64,000 bases of DNA from Dyadobacter sp. SG02 (GTDB lineage: Bacteria; Bacteroidota; Bacteroidia; Cytophagales; Spirosomataceae), in contig NZ_FNYL01000007.1 of assembly GCF_900109045.1 (NCBI RefSeq), positions 1 to 64,000 of the forward strand. Reading direction: 5' to 3'. Below are positions 8,628 through 17,547 of this stretch, piece after piece. Position 1 is the stretch's first letter, and every line of letters begins with the position of its first letter. Made by a program: the position numbers and the translations under genes. Under the pieces are notes generated by a model that was not told where the DNA came from, did not search any database, and saw nothing but the letters and a program-made list of their open reading frames with translations.

Positions 8628-9673
8628 TATTTCCGAAGTTTAAGGTATTCCTGAAACAATGGGTACAGATTATCGGCCAGGAAAACTTGCCCGCCGCTAT
8701 TGAAATGCACGACGTCCATTTTTCGGTATCTCTCCTTTGAAACACCGAACTTGAACTCGTCTATCAGTCTGATATTCTTCTCCCTAGCGAATGCGATGAT
8801 CTCCTGCCCCTGGTCATTGAAATGCCCCAGATCGATTTCGGAGATTTCGGGATGCAGGTAAATGAACATCGGGATACTGTCTTTTTGCGCGATTTCATAA
8901 AGTTGCTCGTACCCTGGATTGAATATCAGACCAGGCTTGCGGATACCTGCCTCGTTCAGTTTTTTCGCTTCGACAGTATCCTCCACAGCCTTCGCGTCCG
9001 CGGCTACATGCGCGCTATCCGTTACGTCGGGTTTCACAATGGCGATATTGTCTTCCTTTTTCTCCGGTTCGGGCGTCAGGAAAAGGGTATCCAGAAAATA
9101 GAAGAACATCCAGCGATAACGGTCCCATAGTTCGTAAAGGGCCACTTTATACTGCTTGTTCGGCCACCCCGGATCGATGCCCACCGGGCTCTGATGCGAC
9201 ATAATATCGTGTGCGTCGTGGCTGCTTGTTACGAGGCAGATCAGTTTGGCTTTGAAAGTACCGTATTTTTTGAGGTAGGCGGCGGTATTATCCGGTCCCC
9301 ACGACCCGGCAGAAATGTTCAGGACGCGTACCCGTTTGTTGAAATCCTTTAAAAAACGTTTTTCGAGCAGGGTAGAAGCAATGCTGTCCTGGTCGGTAAG
9401 GCTTCCGCCGTTGACGACCGAATCACCTATCAGCAGTATCACGAGACTATCGGTAGGCAGCACTTCCTCGTTCCGCATCGAAAGGCTGTTGGTCCGTAGC
9501 ACCTGACCGAACCTTTTTACGTCCTGGTTGGGCGCGTAGATATATTCAAAATCAGGGTCGGAAACGTAGAGCGGTGAGTTACAAAAGCCATATTTTACCC
9601 TTAATACAACCTCGGTAATCCCCGCGAGAACGACAATAGCAATTAAAAAACCGTAAACAAACTTTAACATCAA
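8627..9673 (-). CDS. Membrane-anchored SGNH/GDSL hydrolase-like protein
   Basis: First gene of the leftward polysaccharide block, 348 residues. An N-terminal hydrophobic segment (about 3-20) should anchor it with the catalytic part outside the cytoplasm. The SGNH fold is indicated by LLIGDSVVNGG (block I, nucleophile Ser), NISAGSWGPDN (block II Gly and block III Asn-like) and, near the end, MDVVHFNSGGQ, matching the DxxH of block V. Such proteins in glycan loci act as O-acetyl esterases or O-acetyltransferases; acylation or deacylation of the exported glycan is inferred. A charged linker with many Glu, Lys and Ala (about 205-240) interrupts the domain. Either of the two initial Met codons could be the start. 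Confidence 0.75.
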   Translation of the reverse strand: MMLKFVYGFLIAIVVLAGITEVVLRVKYGFCNSPLYVSDPDFEYIYAPNQDVKRFGQVLRTNSLSMRNEEVLPTDSLVILLIGDSVVNGGSLTDQDSIASTLLEKRFLKDFNKRVRVLNISAGSWGPDNTAAYLKKYGTFKAKLICLVTSSHDAHDIMSHQSPVGIDPGWPNKQYKVALYELWDRYRWMFFYFLDTLFLTPEPEKKEDNIAIVKPDVTDSAHVAADAKAVEDTVEAKKLNEAGIRKPGLIFNPGYEQLYEIAQKDSIPMFIYLHPEISEIDLGHFNDQGQEIIAFAREKNIRLIDEFKFGVSKERYRKMDVVHFNSGGQVFLADNLYPLFQEYLKLRK

Positions 9674-9702
9674 GTGAACGTCTTCTGCGTCGAAAGTGAC
9701 TG

Positions 9703-9710
9703 CAAATTTA
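9703..9710 (-). promoter_or_regulatory. -7 promoter box for the polysaccharide operon
   Basis: The minus strand reads TAAATTTG here, a full match to the Bacteroidota TAnnTTTG box, 30 bases before the SGNH start codon. No good -33 TTG lies 17-23 bases upstream, so the promoter may be weak or activator-dependent. The rest of the 287-base gap to the hydrolase gene holds no gene. Confidence 0.45.
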
Positions 9711-9960
9711 GGATTACTTTTTCCAATTACTGCCTTTTCGGTTTTGCGATAACTAAATATGTGGGTATTTGATCCGGCAGAATATCACTTTTGCCGACCT
9801 ATCTCCCCGCTGTCTATATCTATCTACAACTAACTGTACAATGCAAACGATGCCGGAGTATCGATACGGGTCTATTTCCAACGATCACCTTTTTGGCACA
9901 GCTCTTTTTAACCTCGGGTTGCATTTAATACCATTAATCAAAAACTAAAAACAGAACGTC

Positions 9961-10839
9961 ATGGGATTTATAGAATCAAAATCGGGCATCAATGCGGAGC
10001 CTGTGCAGCTTTTCGTGCACGAGGTAGGGCAGGGTAAGCCCGTTGTCTTCATTTCCGGGTGGCCGCTGAGCCATGAAATGTGGGAATATCAGTTCAATGT
10101 TTTGCCTAAACACGGCATTCGCTGCATCGGCTACGACCGCCGCGGTTTCGGGAAATCGGACAAACCGTGGAATGGGTATGATTACGATACCCTGGCTGCC
10201 GATCTTAAATCGGTGATCGATGCATTAGACCTGGACGATGTGATCCTGGTAGGATTCTCGATGGGCGCCGGCGAAGTAGTGCGTTACCTGAGCAAATACG
10301 GCAGCGCCAAAGTTTCCAAAGCGGTGCTTATCAGTACGGTGCTTCCTTATATGCTCCACACGGAGGACAACCCCGAAGGTTTGCCACAGGAAATGTTCGA
10401 TGGGTTTGTGCAGGAAATCGAAGACGACCGTCCGAAGTTTCTGGCAGGTTTCGGTAAGAGCTTTTATGGAAACGCATTTTTAAATAATGCGGTAAGCGAC
10501 GAGCTGTTGCAATGGCACAGCATGCTGGCATTGCAAGCCTCCGGGCGTGCCACTACACAATGCGTCCGCAGTTTCAGCGCTACCGATTTCCGCAATGAAA
10601 TATCGCTGCTGGATGTGCCCGTGCTGATCATCCACGGAGAGGACGACAAGACCGTTCCGATTAACGTCAGTAGCGAGCGAACTTCCGAAATGCTTCCCGG
10701 CGCCGAGTATATTGTTTACGAAAGTGCGCCGCACGGCCTGTTCGTCACCCATAAGGAGCGCCTGAACGAGAATCTGATTCAGTTTATCAACCAGGAAGTG
10801 GTGACGATCAGTAATCCGTACACCGATATTGCGACTTAG
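9961..10839 (+). CDS. Alpha/beta hydrolase (non-haem chloroperoxidase / arylesterase type)
   Basis: Cytoplasmic alpha/beta-fold hydrolase of 292 residues. The nucleophile elbow is GFSMGAGE with Ser100; the acid is Asp228 or 229 in HGEDDKTVP, and the base is His258 in APHGLF. The oxyanion loop ISGWPLSHEMW and RCIGYDRRGFGKSDKP are typical of the cofactor-free chloroperoxidase/esterase group. The real substrate is unknown; perhydrolase or esterase activity is likeliest from the family. Single gene with its own 5' region and a hairpin terminator after it. No signal peptide. Confidence 0.88.
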   Translation: MGFIESKSGINAEPVQLFVHEVGQGKPVVFISGWPLSHEMWEYQFNVLPKHGIRCIGYDRRGFGKSDKPWNGYDYDTLAADLKSVIDALDLDDVILVGFSMGAGEVVRYLSKYGSAKVSKAVLISTVLPYMLHTEDNPEGLPQEMFDGFVQEIEDDRPKFLAGFGKSFYGNAFLNNAVSDELLQWHSMLALQASGRATTQCVRSFSATDFRNEISLLDVPVLIIHGEDDKTVPINVSSERTSEMLPGAEYIVYESAPHGLFVTHKERLNENLIQFINQEVVTISNPYTDIAT

Positions 10840-10866
10840 ATTTGAAATATATTGATACAAAACCGC

Positions 10867-10893
10867 AGGGGCTGCACCATTCGTGCAGCCCTC
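10867..10893. terminator. Bidirectional hairpin terminator
   Basis: GGGCTGCAC (10869-10877) pairs perfectly with GTGCAGCCC (10883-10891) around a 5-base loop. It lies between the convergent alpha/beta hydrolase and VOC genes. The following stretch on the plus strand (TCTTCTTAT) is only moderately T-rich. Confidence 0.6.
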
Positions 10894-10896
10894 TTC

Positions 10897-11265
10897 TTAT
10901 GCAATCATTTCAATCAGTTCGATACGGTTCCCGAACGGGTCGCGGAAGGAGAAGCGGTTGCGATCGGGGATTTTGCTTTCATTTTTGAATTCGATACCGT
11001 GTTTTTCAAGCAATGCGCGGGCCTCTTCCAGGTCGGCTACTTCGAACGCCGGATGCCGTTGTGAAATATCGTGCACGTCTTCCGCGCGGATATGCAACTG
11101 AATATCGCCGATTTGGAACCAGATAGCCCCGTTAGGCAGCGGGTAGCCCAGGTCGGTCAGTTCTTCGAGGCCCAGTACGCCGCCATAGAATTCGCGCGCC
11201 TGCTGCTCGGTTCCCGGCGGGATGCAGAGCATAATGTGGTCGAGTCTTTTGAATTTAATTTTCAT
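10897..11265 (-). CDS. VOC (glyoxalase/bleomycin-resistance fold) protein
   Basis: Single-domain VOC protein of 122 residues with two beta-alpha-beta-beta-beta modules. Candidate metal ligands are His10 in RLDHIML, the His of DIQLHIRAED, the His of RHPAFEV and the Glu of GNRIELIEM. The layout resembles the small glyoxalase I-like or dioxygenase-like members, but the substrate cannot be assigned. It is the last gene of a three-gene leftward unit (amidohydrolase, cupin, VOC) with gaps of 12 and 27 bases. Confidence 0.82.
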   Translation of the reverse strand: MKIKFKRLDHIMLCIPPGTEQQAREFYGGVLGLEELTDLGYPLPNGAIWFQIGDIQLHIRAEDVHDISQRHPAFEVADLEEARALLEKHGIEFKNESKIPDRNRFSFRDPFGNRIELIEMIA

Positions 11266-11292
11266 GATCAGGAGTGATTTCGGGCATTAAAA

Positions 11293-11802
11293 CTACTGCC
11301 ATATTTTGGATAAACCTTTCTCGGTGCCCCAAATCGGGTCAAAAAGCGGGAGAGGTACATTACGGATGTTTTCCAATGCACGCGGCCTGTCGCCCGGCTC
11401 CCCGCGTAAAATATCGTAATCGCGGCCGTCGGGGTAAGCGCCCACCACTGCAAAATCCGACGACGCTTGGAGCTTCTTGTGGCCCACTCCGGCTGGTATC
11501 ACCAGCACATCACCCGCGGTAACGTGCAGTTTTTCGCCCCGCTCGCCACCCATATGCAGGAGCGCATTGCCAGCATATACACCCAGCACCTTATGCGTGA
11601 TGCTGTGGTAATGATGGTACGAAAATACGCCATCGCGCCACGAATTCGTCCAGTTATGCTCCGCGAACCGCTTTTCGAGCCACTCGGCGCCTTCCTGGCC
11701 GGTTGCTTTAAAGGTGCCACGGTAAACGAGCAGCGGAAATTTGTTGTTCGGAATGCTGCCGTCGTCGTTGAATTGGTAAGTGTGGGGTTGTGTGATGTTC
11801 AT
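11293..11802 (-). CDS. YjlB-like cupin domain protein
   Basis: Small cytoplasmic cupin of 169 residues. The His-rich first motif YHHYHSITHKVLGVYAG and the second motif GDVLVIPAGVGHKKL supply the metal-binding His and Glu-like positions of a single cupin barrel. Residues ANRGTF-like preceding text and the end DPIWGTEKGL are typical of the YjlB family, for which no reaction is established. It is 12 bases downstream of the amidohydrolase gene and probably co-transcribed. Confidence 0.78.
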   Translation of the reverse strand: MNITQPHTYQFNDDGSIPNNKFPLLVYRGTFKATGQEGAEWLEKRFAEHNWTNSWRDGVFSYHHYHSITHKVLGVYAGNALLHMGGERGEKLHVTAGDVLVIPAGVGHKKLQASSDFAVVGAYPDGRDYDILRGEPGDRPRALENIRNVPLPLFDPIWGTEKGLSKIWQ

Positions 11803-11814
11803 GGTTTTTGTTGT

Positions 11815-13152
11815 TTAATGAAGCGGCCCCTTACTTACCTCTTTCCCTTCCTTCCAAACAGATTCGATCTTTCGTGTGTTCCGGATATCGTCGACGGGAT
11901 TGGCGGAGAGGATGAGGAAGTCCGCTTTTTTGCCCTTTTCGAGAGTACCCTTTTCGTTGTCGATGCGCAAGGCGGTGGCGGCGTTGCGGGTGCTGACGGT
12001 GATGGCTTGCGCGGGTGTGAGGCCGGCTTTTACCATCAGTTCCATTTCCAGATGCTCCGTAAAGCCCTGGGTGCGGATGGGGAATGCGCCGGAGTCGGTG
12101 CCGAGGGCAACCTGGATACCTGCGTCGTAAATTTTTTTCAGGTTGATCATCGCCGTTTTGAATGCCGACATATTGCGCTGGTAATCCGGTGCGTTTTTGA
12201 TTTTCTCCCCGTAAGCCTTATCCGTAATCATCTCGAATACGCCCGGTTCGAGCGAGGCTTTGAAAAATGCGTCGTTGACCCAGTCGGGGTTGCCGGCATA
12301 TACAAACTGGTATTCGTCCAAAGAAAGCGTGGGAATGTACGTGACGTTTTTCTGCTTCATTTTGGTAAGCAAATCCTGGTCCACTTCCTTGTCGCGGATG
12401 CTGTGGGCGATAATGTCGATCCCGGCTTCGGTGAGCTTGCGGGCGTCTTCGACGTAGAACAGGTGCGCAGCCACGCGGATATTACGCTTGTGCGCCTCGC
12501 GGATGATGGCCTGGTAAATCTCGGGTTTCATCTTTTGCGCATTGCCGCCATGGTCGTCGACCCATATTTTGACGACCGTCGGTTTCACAGCCGCCAGTTT
12601 TTCCATCATGGCCGGTACATCGTCGGCTGTGTTGGGGCGGAGCAAGAGGTTCATCCACGAGCCGGGGTTCGGATCGGGCGTGTTGAAACCGTATCCGGCC
12701 GAATACAGCCTGGCCCCTGGGAGCTGTCCGGCCTGGGTGGAATCGATGAACCCGTTGAATATCAATGGCCGGTCGGTACCCATGGCGAGCACGGCGCCGA
12801 CGCCGTAATCCTCGTATTTTTTGAGATGCCGGAGCAGGTTTTCGCGGGTGTAATTGTCCGCGGAGGACGTTGTTCCTTTGAGTGTGCCGACGTGTGCATG
12901 TGCGCATACGAGCGAGGGCATGACGGTCTTGCCGCTCAGATCGATCTCGCGGGCGCCGTTGGCTTTAATACCTTTTTGAATGGCGGTAATTTGATTGCCT
13001 GTAATCAGAATATCGGTATTCGAACGTGCAGGAGAACCGGTACCGTCGATCACCGTGGCGTTTTTGAGCAAGACAGAACCGGCATTTTGCGCAATAGCGC
13101 CGGCGCTGAAAAACACGCTGGTCAATTGAAATAGCAATAATGATTTTTTCAT
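11815..13152 (-). CDS. Exported metal-dependent amidohydrolase
   Basis: Protein of 445 residues with a cleavable signal peptide (MKKSLLLFQLTSVFFSAGAIAQ), so periplasmic or outer. The amidohydrolase TIM-barrel metal ligands are visible: HAH at 85-87, Lys195 (VVKIWVDD, the likely carbamylated Lys), His230 (VAAHLF), His250 (IIAHSIRD) and Asp353 (LGTDSG). The small beta-sandwich formed by both ends is present (VLLKNATVIDGTGSPA and the C-terminal GKKADFLILSANP). It belongs to the imidazolonepropionase/prolidase-like clade with unknown substrates. First gene of a three-gene unit with the cupin and VOC genes. A second exported paralogue lies at 29143-30498. Confidence 0.88.
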   Translation of the reverse strand: MKKSLLLFQLTSVFFSAGAIAQNAGSVLLKNATVIDGTGSPARSNTDILITGNQITAIQKGIKANGAREIDLSGKTVMPSLVCAHAHVGTLKGTTSSADNYTRENLLRHLKKYEDYGVGAVLAMGTDRPLIFNGFIDSTQAGQLPGARLYSAGYGFNTPDPNPGSWMNLLLRPNTADDVPAMMEKLAAVKPTVVKIWVDDHGGNAQKMKPEIYQAIIREAHKRNIRVAAHLFYVEDARKLTEAGIDIIAHSIRDKEVDQDLLTKMKQKNVTYIPTLSLDEYQFVYAGNPDWVNDAFFKASLEPGVFEMITDKAYGEKIKNAPDYQRNMSAFKTAMINLKKIYDAGIQVALGTDSGAFPIRTQGFTEHLEMELMVKAGLTPAQAITVSTRNAATALRIDNEKGTLEKGKKADFLILSANPVDDIRNTRKIESVWKEGKEVSKGPLH

Positions 13153-13271
13153 GCGTTACGGGTTTGGAATAAAAGGGAATGCGGCGGCGCGTTGGTATGC
13201 ATTTTGATTCAATAAAAGCCGCGCCAGTCAGGTGCGAAAAATAAAAACATCAACACCTAAAAAATAATATC

Positions 13272-13448
13272 ATGGCCAAATATTCGAAAAAAGCTGGTGA
13301 AAAGGTGGAGGAAGCCTTGCATGAGCAAAAAGAAGGTAAACTAAAATCGGGTTCGGGGAAAAAGGTAACTTCCAAAAAGCAAGCAATTGCTATTGGCCTG
13401 TCCGAGGCCCGCAAGGAAGGTGCCAAGGTGCCGAAAAAGAAAGATTAA
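13272..13448 (+). CDS. Small basic DUF6496-type protein
   Basis: A 58-residue, Lys-rich reading frame starting MAKYSKKAGEKVEEALHEQK, with a central KLKSGSGKKVTSKKQAIAIG and an ending in VPKKKD. This matches the pattern of the DUF6496 family, small soluble proteins of unknown role often found near stress genes. Its length, the ATG after an AT-rich leader and the strong terminator directly behind it support a real gene. The pattern of alternating basic and acidic helical segments would suit nucleic-acid contact, but this is inference. Confidence 0.72.
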   Translation: MAKYSKKAGEKVEEALHEQKEGKLKSGSGKKVTSKKQAIAIGLSEARKEGAKVPKKKD

Positions 13449-13462
13449 CAGCACGTGAGCTA

Positions 13463-13501
13463 AAAAAGCCCTTTTTTCGTGGTTCGGAAAGAGGGCTTTT
13501 T
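13463..13501 (+). terminator. Rho-independent terminator of the small basic gene
   Basis: AAAAAGCCCTTTT at 13463 pairs with AGAGGGCTTTTT ending at 13501, with one mismatch in the stem and a T tract at the end. It lies 15 bases after the stop codon. Confidence 0.75.
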
Positions 13502-13653
13502 GGTAAATGATTTAAAGTACGGAATTTATATATGTAGAATTTGTTTTAAAATATAATAAAATTAGCTCCCAAGGGCTTCCTTGTCCCTAACATAGTCGAA
13601 TAACTGCTATATTGTACGACACTACCGACGTTTCTAATCGCAAGTTTTTTAAA

Positions 13654-16600
13654 ATGAATGACCTGAGGAAGGAGCTTTTCAAGCTGCTGCAAAAGGATGA
13701 ACGTGTTTTTGACTTTATCCAGGACTCGGCCACAGACGGTTTACTGATTTGGAAGCATTCTAATCCGGACGATTGCTGGCCCGACGCGAAGTTGCAGCAG
13801 ACACTCGCGCCAGGTCTTCCACAAGGTACGGACCCGCTTTCTTCACTTTTTGAGAATCGCTCATTTAAGATCCATACCACGAATGCCCTGGCCAGTTTCC
13901 CGGAAAATCCGGAACCGCGCTACGGCACCGTCAGGATTGCACAGGATAATGTGCGGGCCCTGCGGCTGGCCGTCCATTCCATTTGTGTATGCTCCGAAAT
14001 ACACGGATGGCTTGTTTTGTCGGGTTTTCGTCAAGACGACCTCATGCCCGGGCTGCCGTTACCGGTTACCGGCACGGAGCTCCATCATTCTTTCCTGAAC
14101 AGCCATGCCATTTACGTCACGAGCATCGACCTGAAAGGCAATTACAAGTATGTCAACGACCATTTCTGTGAGTTTTACGGGCTGGAAAGGCTTGAAATTA
14201 TCGGTAAATCGTCGCTTAGCGGCGTGGTTCCCGAGGACATCGAAAAATGCCTGCAAGTAGGCGAACATTGCTTTGTCAGCCCGGGTACACCGCATCCTGT
14301 CGTTCTCCGGAAGCACTCTCGGCATGGCGTGAAGACCACGCAATGGGAGTTTACGGGCATAGCGGACGAAAACGGTGTGATTACCGAGATATTCTGCATC
14401 GGTTACGATATTACCCAGCATCTGAAAGTGCAGGAAGACCTCTCGGTGCTGGTATCCAATATGCAGGATGTGCTGTTTACAATTACCCCGGCAGGTGTTT
14501 TTAGTTACGTATCTCCCAGCTGGACGTCGATGTACGGTCATACCGTAGAGGAAACGGTAGGAAGACCATTCACCGAATTCATTCACCCCGACGATTTCCA
14601 TATCTGCTTCGAGGCATTGCGCATTACCGCCGAAACCGGCGTACCAGTGCCGGGCGGCGTGGAGCACCGGATCAGGCATCGTGACGGTTCGTGGTCGTGG
14701 AGCAATACCAGTGCCAATATCGACCCGGTAAGCAAGGACATCATCCTTACAAGCCACGATATTACCGAGCTGCGGAACTCCCGCGAGCGGCTCAAAGAAT
14801 TGGCCATAGTTGCTTCCAATACAACAGATTATATTGTAATAACAGACAGCCAGGGATACATTACCTGGGTCAATAAGGCCTACGAAACGCATACCGGCTA
14901 CGACAGAAGGGAGGTAAAGGGTAAAAACCCGCTGCTGTTGCTACGCGGGCCCGAGACCGACCCCGATACCCTCGACCGGATCTGGTTGTATTGTAAAGAA
15001 AAACAGGTCGTGCGGGAAGAAGTGCTGTGCTATACCAAAGCGGGAGTGAGTTACTGGGTAGACCTTAAAGTGACCCCGGTGTTCGACGACTACGGCAAAT
15101 GCACCCATTTCATTGCCGTGGAAAGGGATATTACGGCCCGCAAAAAGGCAGACCAGGAACTCAAACGCATCAAGGATATCCAGGAGCAGACCAACAGCGT
15201 CGCACGCGTGGGCGGATGGGAGCTATATACGCGTACGGGAGAGCTTTACTGGTCGTCGACTACGAAGGAAATCCATGAGGTACCGCAGGACTATGTTCCG
15301 CATATCGACGCGGCTCTTAACTTTTATAAAGAAGGGTACAGCCGCGAGACCATTACGCGGGTCGTGGCGGATGGCTTGGCCAACGGTACTCCGTGGGACA
15401 GCGAATTGCAGGTTGTGACCGCGAAAGGCAATGAATTGTGGGTCAGGGCGATAGGAGACGCCGAAATGGTCGACGGCGTATGCGTACGCATTTACGGGGC
15501 GTTCCAGGACATTACGCACAGGAAACAGGCGGAAATGGATATCAAAAATTCCGAAGCCAAATTCCGAAGCCTGTACGATTCCACCAGTGACGCCGTGATC
15601 CTTTTCGACCATTCCGGCTACCTGGATTGCAATGATGCCGCATTGAAAATGTTCGGGATCGATTCGGTGGAGGCTTTCCTGAGCATGCCGATGGGCGATT
15701 TGTCGGGCCTGAATGAGATGGGTATGGAAGCCCACAAGCGGGAAGGTAACCAGCACGTCCGCGCAGTTTACGAAAAGGGTTCGCACAGTTTTGAATGGAA
15801 ATACAGGCGCTTCGGTGAGTCGAAGGAGTCGTTTATTGCCGAGGTCTTGCTCAACCTGATGAAAGTCAACGACTCGGAGATTATTCAGGCCGTAATCCGC
15901 GACATTACGCTGCGGAAGCGTGCGGAACTCGAATTGCTCGAAGCGCGGGAACAGGCAGAGTCTGCCAGCAAGTTAAAATCGGAGTTTCTGGCCAATATGA
16001 GCCATGAGATCCGGACGCCGCTGAATGGGGTGGTCGGTTTTACCGATTTGCTGATGAAAACCAATCTCGACGAAACCCAGCAGCAATATATGTCGATGGT
16101 ATTCCAATCGGCCAACTCGCTGATGGACATTATCAACGACATCCTCGATTTTTCCAAAATAGAAGCGGGCAAGCTGGAACTGACCCCCGAAAAGACGGAC
16201 CTGCTCGAAATCAGCGGGCAGGTGGCCGACATGGTCACGTATCAGGCGCAGCAAAAGCACCTGGAGATGCTCCTGAACATCCCCGCCGACATTCCCCAGT
16301 TCGTCTGGTGCGATTCGGTGCGGTTGCGGCAAATCCTGGTGAACCTGCTCAGCAATGCCGTTAAATTCACGAGCGAGGGCGAAATCGAGCTTAAAATAGA
16401 GTTGTTACAAAATGTAAGCGGCCTGGACTATACATTCCGGTTCTCGGTCCGCGACACGGGCATTGGTATAGACCCTCAAAACCAGCGCCGCATTTTCGAG
16501 GCATTTTCTCAGGAAGACTCTTCCACCACGAAACGGTTCGGCGGCACCGGCCTCGGGCTAACCATTTCCAACAGCCTGCTGGGTTTAATGGACAGCCGCC

Positions 16601-17523
16601 TGCAACTCGTGAGCAGACTCGAACAAGGCAGTACCTTCTTTTTCGATGTGACATTCCGGGCCATCGAGGGCGAAGACCGGTTTGAATGGGAGAATGTGGA
16701 GCAAATCGAACACGTGTTGGTGGTGGACGATAATGCGCATAACGGGCAGATACTGAAAGACATGCTGGCAAACAAACGGATCGAAGCGGACTACGTTCGT
16801 AGCGGCGAGGAAGCTTATGACCTGCTTTCTTCGGGTACAAAATACGATGTGGTATTGATGGATTGCCAGATGCCCGGCTGGGACGGGATCGAAACGATCC
16901 GGAAACTGAGAAAACTGGAAGGCGCTCAGGCCCGTCAACCGGTGATATTGCTGAACGATTCCTTCGACGACGAGGCGCTCAGTACTTTTGGTCATGAGTT
17001 GGATATCAGGCATTTTTTGGTAAAACCAGTTAAAATACAACAACTCTTTCACGCACTTTCCCATCTCGGGCTCAAAACGACAACCCCGGAAAAGCGGGCG
17101 AAAATAGTAGCGCAGGAAAAACTATCCGTAGAAACTTACGAAACAGGTGAAGTGAAAATACTCATAGCGGAAGATCATAAGATCAATATGCTGCTGGTGA
17201 AGTCGATGCTGGGCAAAATACTGCCCGGCAGCGAGTTAATAGAAGCGGCGAACGGAAAAGAGGCCATAGAAGCGTTCCGCAGGACCAGCCCCGATATGGT
17301 TTTTATGGATATCCAAATGCCCGAAATGAACGGATATGAAGCCACGCGCGAGATCAGGCTGGCGGGTAGCTCACACGTCCCGATCATCGCCCTGACGGCC
17401 GGTACGGTCGTGGGCGAGCGCGAAAAATGCATCGACGCCGGTATGGACGATTACCTCACCAAGCCGGTTTTGAAAGAAACGCTCGAAGCGGCCGTCCGTA
17501 AATGGCTTCCCAAAATGAACTAG
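13654..17523 (+). CDS. Multi-PAS hybrid sensor histidine kinase with two receiver domains
   Basis: A 1289-residue cytoplasmic sensor with no clear membrane segment. It starts with a degenerate PAS-like stretch (VFDFIQDSATDGLLIW), followed by about five PAS/PAC modules (about 140-770) whose ends carry DIT motifs. Then come HisKA with phospho-acceptor His784 (SHEIRTPLNG), HATPase with LLSNAVKF, DTGIGI and GGTGLGLT, and two receiver domains with Asp1070 (LMDCQMPGWDG) and Asp1219 (FMDIQMPEMNG). No HPt domain follows, so phosphate would have to leave through another protein. A TTG at 13612 is in frame but the ATG at 13654 (MNDLRKELFKLL) is the better start. No partner gene adjoins it. Confidence 0.92.
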   Translation: MNDLRKELFKLLQKDERVFDFIQDSATDGLLIWKHSNPDDCWPDAKLQQTLAPGLPQGTDPLSSLFENRSFKIHTTNALASFPENPEPRYGTVRIAQDNVRALRLAVHSICVCSEIHGWLVLSGFRQDDLMPGLPLPVTGTELHHSFLNSHAIYVTSIDLKGNYKYVNDHFCEFYGLERLEIIGKSSLSGVVPEDIEKCLQVGEHCFVSPGTPHPVVLRKHSRHGVKTTQWEFTGIADENGVITEIFCIGYDITQHLKVQEDLSVLVSNMQDVLFTITPAGVFSYVSPSWTSMYGHTVEETVGRPFTEFIHPDDFHICFEALRITAETGVPVPGGVEHRIRHRDGSWSWSNTSANIDPVSKDIILTSHDITELRNSRERLKELAIVASNTTDYIVITDSQGYITWVNKAYETHTGYDRREVKGKNPLLLLRGPETDPDTLDRIWLYCKEKQVVREEVLCYTKAGVSYWVDLKVTPVFDDYGKCTHFIAVERDITARKKADQELKRIKDIQEQTNSVARVGGWELYTRTGELYWSSTTKEIHEVPQDYVPHIDAALNFYKEGYSRETITRVVADGLANGTPWDSELQVVTAKGNELWVRAIGDAEMVDGVCVRIYGAFQDITHRKQAEMDIKNSEAKFRSLYDSTSDAVILFDHSGYLDCNDAALKMFGIDSVEAFLSMPMGDLSGLNEMGMEAHKREGNQHVRAVYEKGSHSFEWKYRRFGESKESFIAEVLLNLMKVNDSEIIQAVIRDITLRKRAELELLEAREQAESASKLKSEFLANMSHEIRTPLNGVVGFTDLLMKTNLDETQQQYMSMVFQSANSLMDIINDILDFSKIEAGKLELTPEKTDLLEISGQVADMVTYQAQQKHLEMLLNIPADIPQFVWCDSVRLRQILVNLLSNAVKFTSEGEIELKIELLQNVSGLDYTFRFSVRDTGIGIDPQNQRRIFEAFSQEDSSTTKRFGGTGLGLTISNSLLGLMDSRLQLVSRLEQGSTFFFDVTFRAIEGEDRFEWENVEQIEHVLVVDDNAHNGQILKDMLANKRIEADYVRSGEEAYDLLSSGTKYDVVLMDCQMPGWDGIETIRKLRKLEGAQARQPVILLNDSFDDEALSTFGHELDIRHFLVKPVKIQQLFHALSHLGLKTTTPEKRAKIVAQEKLSVETYETGEVKILIAEDHKINMLLVKSMLGKILPGSELIEAANGKEAIEAFRRTSPDMVFMDIQMPEMNGYEATREIRLAGSSHVPIIALTAGTVVGEREKCIDAGMDDYLTKPVLKETLEAAVRKWLPKMN

Positions 17524-17547
17524 CTGTCGGCGACTAGCCGTGGGCGA

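Noticed and set aside
9894..9909. Sigma-54-type promoter before the alpha/beta hydrolase
   Set aside because: TGGCAC fits the -24 element but the -12 GC is missing (TTTTT instead), so it does not qualify.
11467..13134. 555-codon open frame on the plus strand opposite the cupin and amidohydrolase genes
   Set aside because: It is antisense to two well-supported genes, has no recognisable domain, and its composition (rich in His, Val, Gly, Phe and Cys) is that of a shadow frame of GC-rich codons.
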